From: Puniceicoccaceae bacterium
GTDB taxonomy: Bacteria; Verrucomicrobiota; Verrucomicrobiia; Opitutales; Coraliomargaritaceae
Assembly (NCBI GenBank): GCA_017854655.1
Contig: JAFMHF010000020.1
Coordinates: 1 to 32,691 of the forward strand
DNA length: 32,691 nucleotides
Direction of reading: 5' to 3'
Shown: in pieces, positions 26,706 through 32,691 of the stretch
Position numbering within the stretch: the stretch's first letter is position 1
Layout: each line of letters opens with the position of its first letter
Program-made: the position numbers and the translations under genes
Notes under the pieces: model-generated
Told to the model about the DNA's origin: nothing
What the model saw: the letters and a program-made list of their open reading frames with translations, nothing else
The model's database searches: none

Positions 26706-27122
26706 CTATGAAGCACACCTTTGATCGCTCGCAATTCTCAAATGTGCAGATGAATTCAGCTCTTGATCCAGCATTCTCATCTGAGCGATCAGTTTAGAAT
26801 TAGGGTGAGTATTTCCATACATTGACAGCATAAAAGAGATGGAGGGCACTTCCTTGGCAACCATCGAAGAATCGCTTAAATTCTGGCTATTTAGTATTTC
26901 CTCTAAATCAGCCACTTCCTCGGCCATGTGACCGCGCAAAGTAATCGGGAGCCATGTTTCTTCGAGCAGCGCTACCAATATTTTTTGAATACGTTTTTTG
27001 AGATCTTGAACTGTCGATACAGAGACACCCAATTGCGCCCGACTAGGCGACCAAGTTCCTTGTAGTGTGTCACCGTCTGCTATTGATTCATTCATTAATG
27101 GTTTATTTTTGTTAGTTTTCAT
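26706..27122 (-). CDS. Hypothetical protein, second gene of an unrecognised pair
   Basis: 138 residues, not recognised. It is mostly helical and polar. The segment VQDLKKRIQKILVALLEETW is a likely coiled or amphipathic helix, followed by MAEEVADLEEILNS, a second acidic helix. No signal peptide, membrane segment or catalytic motif is seen. A helix-turn-helix cannot be excluded but is not evident. Its ATG begins directly after the TAA of the upstream gene (TAAATG), so the two are translationally coupled and probably work together. Convergent with the TIG lipoprotein. Confidence 0.7.
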   Translation of the reverse strand: MKTNKNKPLMNESIADGDTLQGTWSPSRAQLGVSVSTVQDLKKRIQKILVALLEETWLPITLRGHMAEEVADLEEILNSQNLSDSSMVAKEVPSISFMLSMYGNTHPNSKLIAQMRMLDQELNSSAHLRIASDQRCAS

Positions 27123-27671
27123 TTAGTTGAGCAAATTAGAAATGGGTTTCCTTGAAGGTAAAGCGGGGCGAAGAAAGCATTCGCGCAATTGCTCGGAATC
27201 ATCACACGAGAAGCTAAAATCCCAGTCACAACGCTGGCCCAATTCCTGGAGTACTGTGCCGAACTCGCTGTGGTCATACGCACCGTCAGGACTGACCAAC
27301 AGGACCGAGTTACTCTTGCCTCCACGGCTGAACCACTTCTCGACTAAACTGGTCAATTCCATCGAGAAGATTGACGCACTTTCACGATTAAAAGACATGC
27401 TGAACAAATCCGCTTCGGCTAAATCTACTAGAGCTTGATCCCAACACTCCGCATACTGAAGAATATCGAGACGCCACAGGCGTAAATCAAATATCAACAG
27501 TTTACCTGACTCTTCGTGCGCATGATCAAAGATTTGCTTTATCCTGCGTGCAGTCTCAACCATATCATAAGCCAAAAATACGATCACTGAAGTTGCTGTT
27601 GATGCGTCGTTGTTATATTTCATCGCTCCATAATTCTTCTTAATCATTTTTTGGGAGCGCAGATAATACAC
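27123..27671 (-). CDS. Hypothetical protein, first gene of an unrecognised pair
   Basis: 182 residues from the first ATG; starts at 27647 and 27623 are equally possible and would remove 8 or 16 residues. Alternating hydrophobic strands and helices (SVIVFLAYDMVETARRIKQI, LLIFDLRLWRLDIL, SNSVLLVSPDGAYDH) suggest an alpha/beta fold in outline like a receiver or other flavodoxin-like domain. The spacing of acidic residues does not match a working receiver, and no phospho-acceptor Asp can be assigned. It immediately precedes the 138-residue gene (TAAATG junction). The promoter probably lies in the AT-rich DNA around 27660-27720. I do not recognise the family. Confidence 0.7.
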   Translation of the reverse strand: MYYLRSQKMIKKNYGAMKYNNDASTATSVIVFLAYDMVETARRIKQIFDHAHEESGKLLIFDLRLWRLDILQYAECWDQALVDLAEADLFSMSFNRESASIFSMELTSLVEKWFSRGGKSNSVLLVSPDGAYDHSEFGTVLQELGQRCDWDFSFSCDDSEQLRECFLRPALPSRKPISNLLN

Positions 27672-27873
27672 TATTATCTAACGAATTACAATTAGGCTAA
27701 AACCGTTCCGCAACATGTCATTAGTACTACCCATCTAGGCAAAGCACTTACATCGAATAAAGACACCTTCCCATTATCAGAAATACATCACATCTGCTTG
27801 GCTCCTGATACGCTGAGCAAGGAATGGAATATTGACGGGCGTTTTTCAGCCTCGAAAAGAAGTACCCAGCGGT

Positions 27874-28557
27874 TCAAATAGCGCCGTCGTGACTAACACA
27901 ATTAGCCGCGTAGCAGATCAGCTCGGATGTCGAATGGATCTCAAGCTTACGGCATATATTGTAACGATGCGCACCGACTGTCTTGGGGCTGACATTTAAT
28001 TGTTGGGCAATCTCACCAGACGTCTTACCATGCCCATATAATTCCAGTATCTCGAACTCGCGGTCAGTTAGTATCGCAATTGGAGACTGATGACCACGCG
28101 CCCTGCCCGCAAGCTCATCGAGGACTTGATTACTAACGACACGACTGAAAGCCGAACCACCGGCTAAGACTTCCTTGATCGCATTGACGACTTCAGTACC
28201 ACCGGCTTTTTTCATCACATATCCGCGTGCACCAGCACGCATCGCTCGCATGGCATAGACCGACTCATTGTGCATCGAATGCATGACCACTGGCAGGTCT
28301 GGATTCATCGCCTTTAAGTCTTTGAGTAATTCGAGGCCGCTGCGCCCATCTAAGCTTATATCAGACAGTACCAGGTCGGGTTTAAGCCGAACCACCGCTT
28401 CCATCCCCGCCGCCGCGCTGTTCGCTTGCCCGCACACTTTTAAATTCGGGTCGCTATCGATCCATCTTGAAATCGCCTCACGCATGAGTGGATGATCCTC
28501 AATCACTAAAATACGATAGTATTTGTGGATGTCGGGGGCGTGGTTATAATCATTCAT
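27874..28557 (-). CDS. NarL/FixJ-family response regulator
   Basis: 227 residues. The receiver domain (~14-130) has the acidic pair in VIEDH (21), phospho-acceptor Asp66 in LVLSDISLDG, the Ser/Thr switch at MHSMH, and Lys in VMKKAGG. The LuxR/GerE helix-turn-helix (~160-222) begins LTDREFEILELYGHGKTSGE and contains VSPKTVGAHRYNICRKL. It binds DNA as a phosphorylation-dependent dimer. No sensor kinase is adjacent; the nearest, a PAS histidine kinase about 2.3 kb upstream in the same orientation, is only a conceivable partner. The 202 bases downstream and 222 bases upstream contain no gene that I can support. Confidence 0.92.
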   Translation of the reverse strand: MNDYNHAPDIHKYYRILVIEDHPLMREAISRWIDSDPNLKVCGQANSAAAGMEAVVRLKPDLVLSDISLDGRSGLELLKDLKAMNPDLPVVMHSMHNESVYAMRAMRAGARGYVMKKAGGTEVVNAIKEVLAGGSAFSRVVSNQVLDELAGRARGHQSPIAILTDREFEILELYGHGKTSGEIAQQLNVSPKTVGAHRYNICRKLEIHSTSELICYAANCVSHDGAI

Positions 28558-28779
28558 GATTCAGTCCAAATGAACAGAACTGTTATTAAAACAAAGCTAT
28601 TTATTTTTTGCAAACGAAAACTAACGACTGCCACTTTACTAATTTAAAAATGTTATTTATTAATTACTCGAGTGATTGAAGTGCACTCAATTCAATACTG
28701 CGGGTATCCTGGGCCTGCTGGAAATTTGGCTTTGTTTCACTTTATAAAATAAGCTTACTAAGCTTTTTTTTAGGCATGC

Positions 28780-29616
28780 CTATTTAAACTCAGGAAAAAA
28801 CGGGTTATGCACCTGTTCATCAGCAACAGTCGTCATAGGCCCATGGCCAGGACAGAGGATCGTAGTCTCTGGGAGCGACAAAATCTGCTCTCGGTTATTC
28901 TCCAGCGCTTGAGCATAGTGCTCGGGAGCGCCCCCTTGCGACAGGCAAAAAATTGAATCTCCGACGATCGCGATCGGCGTACCAAGCCCTTCGATCAAAT
29001 AAGTCATCCCCCCCCTCGAATGCCCATTGGTCTGCCGTGCTTGTACCTCGAATCCGTCAAACTCAATCCAATCACCATGTTCAAGCAAGTCCGCCCCACT
29101 GTATGGCTCGAGCTTAGGAGCAAACGCAATGCCACCTTCGATATGACTCAGCAACTCATCATACGCGTCAATATGATCACGATGCACATGCGTGACCACT
29201 AGGGCCTGCAACTCTAAGTTCAGTGCTTTCACGTCGGCCAGTAATGCATCCACATTTGCCCCCGTATCAAACGCCACCGCCACCTTGGTGTGCGGACTCC
29301 ACACCAGATAGCTATTCACCGTCATCGCTTCGTAGCCAGTCACAGGAAAAGGTGTGTTATAGCAACGCAACCCTTCCAGTTTGATTGGTTCAGGTTGCCA
29401 CGCGCGATTTGCCATCGAAACCAGTGCGTCAGCATCTAAGGCAAGCACTGGAGCGACAGCACGCAAGCTGGCTTCATCTAATTCAGCATTCAGCAATGCC
29501 GCAACAGCTGCCACAGGTAGGCCAGCCTTCTGCGCAAGTGCCTGCTTGCCGAGGCCCAGCCCAGTGGCAGCTTTCATCAGCACGTCTTCAAAATCATCTT
29601 CAATGCGTATTCTCAT
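28780..29616 (-). CDS. HTH-like domain fused to a metallo-beta-lactamase-fold hydrolase
   Basis: 278 residues. Residues ~8-70 are helical, with a Cro/CI-like helix-turn-helix pattern (LGKQALAQKAGLPVAAVAALLN). From ~80 a metallo-beta-lactamase fold follows, with the metal ligands His143, His145, Asp147 and His148 in THVHRDH, a later His in NGHSRGGM, Asp in VGDSIF and His in CPGHGPM. This is the glyoxalase II/persulfide dioxygenase-like layout, so a thioester or similar small substrate is possible. The N-terminal domain may sense or bind DNA, or may simply be an oligomerisation helix bundle. Monocistronic. Downstream (28740-28780) is AT-rich with a weak hairpin only. Confidence 0.8.
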   Translation of the reverse strand: MRIRIEDDFEDVLMKAATGLGLGKQALAQKAGLPVAAVAALLNAELDEASLRAVAPVLALDADALVSMANRAWQPEPIKLEGLRCYNTPFPVTGYEAMTVNSYLVWSPHTKVAVAFDTGANVDALLADVKALNLELQALVVTHVHRDHIDAYDELLSHIEGGIAFAPKLEPYSGADLLEHGDWIEFDGFEVQARQTNGHSRGGMTYLIEGLGTPIAIVGDSIFCLSQGGAPEHYAQALENNREQILSLPETTILCPGHGPMTTVADEQVHNPFFPEFK

Positions 29617-29716
29617 AATTCACATAGCAGACTTAAAAATACACGTGACCTCAAGCACTGACGACCTACCAGTCAAAAAAGGTACCCTTAGCCGCTATTC
29701 TTCAGGTCGTATACTG

Positions 29717-30196
29717 TTAGAGCAAGCCGAACCACTTCTTCCGCTTCGGCACCTCTGCCCCGACTAGCTCTGCAATCGGAGCCTTGATCTCTTCTACTAA
29801 ACCGCACGGTGCCTCAGCGACTGCCTCACAGCATGGTGCTTTCATCAAATGCTCACGTCGAAATTCTTCAGCTATTTTTCCATATAACAAAGGCTTATGA
29901 TGGTATGAAATTTCATTCTCATCAAGCTTACTAACATCACTATCCGTCAAACAGCCTGAAACAATCGTATACATACAATCGGGAAATATCGCTTTCATCT
30001 CGATCACGAATTCAATTCCCTGTCCATCCGTAAGCCGATGATCGGCCACCACCAGATGCACTAGCATCGCAGGATTTTCCATAATCGCACGAGCATCGAC
30101 AAGATTAGAGGCAGGATAGACGGTATTGTGCCGCTCCAACTGAGCCACACCTAGCTCAAGCAAGTTTCGCTCGTCCTCAATAAATAGTATATTCAT
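29717..30196 (-). CDS. Single-domain response regulator (receiver)
   Basis: 159 residues. The receiver domain fills ~1-115: FIEDE (acidic pocket, residues 5-9), phospho-acceptor Asp52 in VVADHRLTDG, Ser in IVSG and Lys in HHKPL. The remainder is an unstructured-looking tail rich in Ala, Glu and Cys (APCCEAVAEAPC) ending KRKKWFGLL, a basic/aromatic tip that could be a docking or localisation peptide. No output domain. The 100 bases separating it from the HTH-hydrolase gene and the 143 bases to tRNA-Leu show no gene. Confidence 0.88.
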   Translation of the reverse strand: MNILFIEDERNLLELGVAQLERHNTVYPASNLVDARAIMENPAMLVHLVVADHRLTDGQGIEFVIEMKAIFPDCMYTIVSGCLTDSDVSKLDENEISYHHKPLLYGKIAEEFRREHLMKAPCCEAVAEAPCGLVEEIKAPIAELVGAEVPKRKKWFGLL

Positions 30197-30292
30197 AGCA
30201 TCCTTATACTAATAGATTTAATTAATTACAAGATATAATTAGTCAATAACGATACAATAGCTATACCATTAACTAAATTCACAATCCAGAGC

Positions 30293-30320
30293 TTGCATTC
30301 CGAAAAATCACCGCCATAAA
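30293..30320 (+). promoter_or_regulatory. Putative tRNA-Leu promoter
   Basis: TTGCAT (30293-30298) and CATAAA (30315-30320) are spaced by 16 bases (17 if the -10 is read as ATAAAA), about 20 bases before the mature tRNA 5' end. The surroundings are AT-rich. Confidence 0.45.
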
Positions 30321-30339
30321 AGCTCCATTCTTTGAATGA

Positions 30340-30421
<82 letters not shown>

Positions 30422-30427
30422 TTCTTT

Positions 30428-30455
30428 AAAGCCTCGTTTTCGAACGGGGCTTTTT
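30428..30455 (+). terminator. tRNA-Leu terminator, copy 1
   Basis: AAAGCCTCGTT (30428-30438) pairs with AACGGGGCTTT (30443-30453), with one T-G wobble, around the stable TTCG tetraloop, and ends in a T5 run. It lies 6 bases after the tRNA. Confidence 0.88.
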
Positions 30456-30574
30456 GGTGTCTATTCATCCGTAATCACTTCGCAGGGGCCTTCACCTACG
30501 GTGGTCCGGTCCGCTACGCGACCGGTTTTGTCGGCCTGAAGGCCTCGGAACGACCCCCGGTCTGGGTATTCTTT

Positions 30575-30602
30575 AAAGCCTCGTTTTCGAACGGGGCTTT
30601 TT
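30575..30602 (+). terminator. Terminator, copy 2 in the tandem array
   Basis: Identical to copy 1, displaced by 147 bases. Confidence 0.8.
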
Positions 30603-30721
30603 GGTGTCTATTCATCCGTAATCACTTCGCAGGGGCCTTCACCTACGGTGGTCCGGTCCGCTACGCGACCGGTTTTGTCGGCCTGAAGGCCTCGGAACGA
30701 CCCCCGGTCTGGGTATTCTTT

Positions 30722-30748
30722 AAAGCCTCGTTTTCGAACGGGGCTTTT
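30722..30748 (+). terminator. Terminator, copy 3 in the tandem array
   Basis: Same hairpin as the other copies, but the T tract is shortened to four by a T-to-G change at 30749, so it is slightly weaker. Confidence 0.75.
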
Positions 30749-30829
30749 GGGTGTCTATTCATCCGTAATCACTTCGCAGGGGCCTTCCGCTCTTAATGCC
30801 GTGAAGGCGGCAAACGACGCCGACTTAGG

Positions 30830-32356
30830 CTACGCATCAGGATTGAGGATCATATGCACGCGGTCTGCCAAATTATCAGCAGTATATGGCTTCGCGAGGA
30901 AGTGCTCCACACCACAGGATTTAATCTGTTGAATTTTCTCCCGCTGTTTATGGCCGCTGGAAACAAGAACCTTCACTTCCGGATTCAGCTTCAGCAACGC
31001 ACGGCACAATGAGGGGCCATCCATAAATGGCATCTCGACATTGGTAACCACCATATCGATGTCATTGATGCGACTCGCGTAAACAGCCAAGGCTTCGGTG
31101 CCATCTTGAACGGTAATCACATCGTAGCCTCGATCTTCAAGAGTCTTCTTAATCGTCTCACGAATGAAGAATTCATCATCGGCGACAAGGACCAGCATAC
31201 CGTTACCCTCTTTTCTGGAAACGAACGTAGGAGCGGAACCAGTCACCTTGTCCACCCCGATCTCAGCGGGAAGAAAAATGCTCAATGTCGTGCCGAGCCC
31301 GTGCTCACTCTCTAAGACCATGAACCCATTATGGCCCTTCACAATCGCTTGAGAGTTCGCCAGACCAAAGCCGTAACCTTGCTTCGGCTCTTTGGTGGTG
31401 AAGAACGGCTCGGCCACGCGCTTAATCAAACGCTCTTCGATCCCGTGCCCATTATCCGTAAAGACAAAGGAAACATACGCACCGGCCTTCGCCTCAGGTG
31501 CTAGATTTTCAAAATTTGCATCGAACAAGCGATTACCCACTTTAACCTCAAGCGCTCCGCCCTCAGGCATCGCCTCGCTGGCATTTTGCATCGCATGCTG
31601 GAAAACTTCTGAAATTTCAGCCATTTCACCGCGGCACTCCCACAGATCTTCGACCACATTAATTTTCAAACTGACTTCCGACGGAATCACCTGCTCGCCC
31701 AAACGCTTCAACGAACGCTCAATCTGGGCCTTGCGAATAATATCATGCCCACCCCCCTTGCCGCGTTCGAACGACAACAGATCGGCAATCAAAACGGCTC
31801 CCTTATTCGCACATTTTTCAATCATCGAGACCATGTTGCGCGACTTTTCATCCTCAAGGGAACGCTTCAGCATCGCAGCGGAAAGCATAATTGGAGCGAG
31901 CGCATTATTTAACTCATGCGCGACCCCGCCTGCCAAAATACTAGATGAGCGCACATGGTGCGCACGCTCGTCGGCGTCTTCTTGCTTCTTCAACTCAGTG
32001 ACATTGGTATTATAACAAACCACAGCGACTGGCTCCCCCGCATCATCACGAAAAAGCTGTTGCCGAGATTGAATATAATACTCATCGCCATTGCGATCGA
32101 TCTGACGCAACTCACCAGACCAGCAGCCTTTATCCCGAAGTTCGTGAACCGCCTCTTCGCGCTCACTGGACACCAGATAAAAAATACGCGCCACTGGACG
32201 GCCTTTAATTTCATCAACTGACCATCCATACAGGGCTTCCGCTGCTTGATTCCAATAAAGCACCTGATTTTCCAAATCATGAACCACGACCGCATCAGGT
32301 GCAGCACCTAAAAGAGCTTCAAATGATAAAGGCATCGTAAAGTTAGAATCGCTCAT
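30830..32356 (-). CDS. PAS hybrid histidine kinase with a degenerate receiver
   Basis: 508 residues, no membrane helix. A PAS domain (~10-120; APDAVVVHDLENQVLYWNQA, then a PAC-like end) is followed by an NtrB-type kinase core: H-box AGGVAHELNNALAP with His147, N-box QNASEAMPEGG, G1 DNGHGIE, F-box EPFFTTK and G2 GYGFGLANS. A C-terminal receiver (~385-505) keeps ADDE, SSGH and the Lys of LAKPY. At the phospho-acceptor site it reads VVTNVEMPFMDG, so the Asp is Asn439 (AAT codon, 31042-31040). The kinase domain looks active, but the receiver cannot be phosphorylated in the normal way. It is a cytosolic sensor, possibly of redox or a small ligand via PAS. It ends 43 bases past the tandem array on the opposite strand. 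Confidence 0.92.
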   Translation of the reverse strand: MSDSNFTMPLSFEALLGAAPDAVVVHDLENQVLYWNQAAEALYGWSVDEIKGRPVARIFYLVSSEREEAVHELRDKGCWSGELRQIDRNGDEYYIQSRQQLFRDDAGEPVAVVCYNTNVTELKKQEDADERAHHVRSSSILAGGVAHELNNALAPIMLSAAMLKRSLEDEKSRNMVSMIEKCANKGAVLIADLLSFERGKGGGHDIIRKAQIERSLKRLGEQVIPSEVSLKINVVEDLWECRGEMAEISEVFQHAMQNASEAMPEGGALEVKVGNRLFDANFENLAPEAKAGAYVSFVFTDNGHGIEERLIKRVAEPFFTTKEPKQGYGFGLANSQAIVKGHNGFMVLESEHGLGTTLSIFLPAEIGVDKVTGSAPTFVSRKEGNGMLVLVADDEFFIRETIKKTLEDRGYDVITVQDGTEALAVYASRINDIDMVVTNVEMPFMDGPSLCRALLKLNPEVKVLVSSGHKQREKIQQIKSCGVEHFLAKPYTADNLADRVHMILNPDA

Positions 32357-32433
32357 GAAATAAAAAGTTAGATGCTTTTGTGCCTGAGGGACTTGCAGCT
32401 GGCAATGGCATATTTAATGGAATCGATCATAAA

Positions 32434-32691
32434 TTAAAAAATAGGAGTCACTTCCAGTTTCTGCCCAGGATCTAAAGTATGACGCCCGTTACGATCCGGA
32501 TCTTCATCATTGCGATAGATTTGAAGTTCAACTGGGCCAGCCAAATCCGCCGGAGCCACCCAGCGCCACTTACCGATCTCCTCAAAGTCCATCGGTATAC
32601 CGGTCTGCCAGCTGAGGCCACCAGCACTGCCACGCAGAAAGGGCTTATTACCGATGCCAATCAAAATGCTCGCGGTGAAAACTGCGTCGTT
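32434..32691 (-). CDS. C-terminal part of a protein running off the window
   Basis: The frame stays open to the window edge without a plausible start; a TTG at 32664 is unlikely to be one. The visible ~85 residues include GKWRWVAPADLAGPVELQIY, RNDEDPDRNGRHTL and the end LDPGQKLEVTPIF, a Trp-rich beta segment. I do not recognise a family. It is 77 bases upstream of the histidine kinase in the same orientation, so they may share a transcript. Confidence 0.6.
   Translation of the reverse strand, partial: NDAVFTASILIGIGNKPFLRGSAGGLSWQTGIPMDFEEIGKWRWVAPADLAGPVELQIYRNDEDPDRNGRHTLDPGQKLEVTPIF

Noticed and set aside
28746-28770. AAGCT-TACTA-AGCTT hairpin with T run as a terminator
   Set aside because: The T run is on the plus strand, where no gene ends; the stem is only 5 bp, and both flanking genes are on the minus strand.

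Overview
The window reads as chromosomal DNA of a marine Verrucomicrobiota member, most likely class Opitutae (Puniceicoccales/Coraliomargarita-like). This is an inference. It rests on the gene content (a GT4-toroid fusion next to GH130, a kinase paired with rpoN, a DUF4250 protein), on a LexA box close to the TGTTC-N4-GAACA motif that I recall being described for Verrucomicrobia, and on the near absence of strong Shine-Dalgarno sites. Most of the window is ordinary housekeeping and accessory chromosome. I see no integrase, transposase, phage gene or CRISPR array.

Layout. 1-2.8 kb: the SAM-cycle operon metK-ahcY on the minus strand, with a strong terminator and a perfect palindrome over its promoter; divergent recQ follows. 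4.8-9.1 kb: a sigma70-type promoter with a long leader drives a GT4-toroid fusion and an overlapping GH130 gene, then an entericidin-like mini-lipoprotein gene of 45 codons on the minus strand. 9.1-15.5 kb: an oligopeptide-type ABC importer (oppA-B-C-D, then oppF) on the minus strand. Its last gene is separated from the rest by a RelE/ParE-type toxin-antitoxin pair, an opposing DUF4250 gene and a REPIN-like inverted repeat. 15.6-16.3 kb: lexA, divergent from oppA, with a candidate SOS box over its own promoter. 16.5-21.8 kb: a DPM/ALG5-like GT2, a divergent Agl23-type membrane protein, apbE, an FAD-dependent oxidoreductase and an ErpA/IscA protein. 21.9-24.4 kb: a Ser/Thr kinase followed after 24 bases by rpoN. 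24.6-26.7 kb: a HemW-like radical SAM protein and a divergent TIG-domain lipoprotein.

26.7-32.7 kb is a signalling-rich stretch: two unrecognised, directly abutting genes, a NarL/FixJ regulator, an HTH-metallo-beta-lactamase fusion, a single-domain receiver and a PAS histidine kinase with a C-terminal receiver whose phospho-acceptor Asp is replaced by Asn. Inside it lies tRNA-Leu(CAA), whose 3' end starts a 147-bp tandem array (about 2.6 copies). The array carries three copies of a UUCG-loop terminator.

The features I think most deserve a second look are the tRNA-anchored tandem array, the toxin-antitoxin/REPIN interruption of the opp locus, the pseudo-receiver kinase, the kinase-rpoN pairing and the palindrome at the metK promoter. 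I did not find a convincing, wholly undescribed multi-gene system. The nearest candidate is the unrecognised pair at 26.7-27.7 kb.
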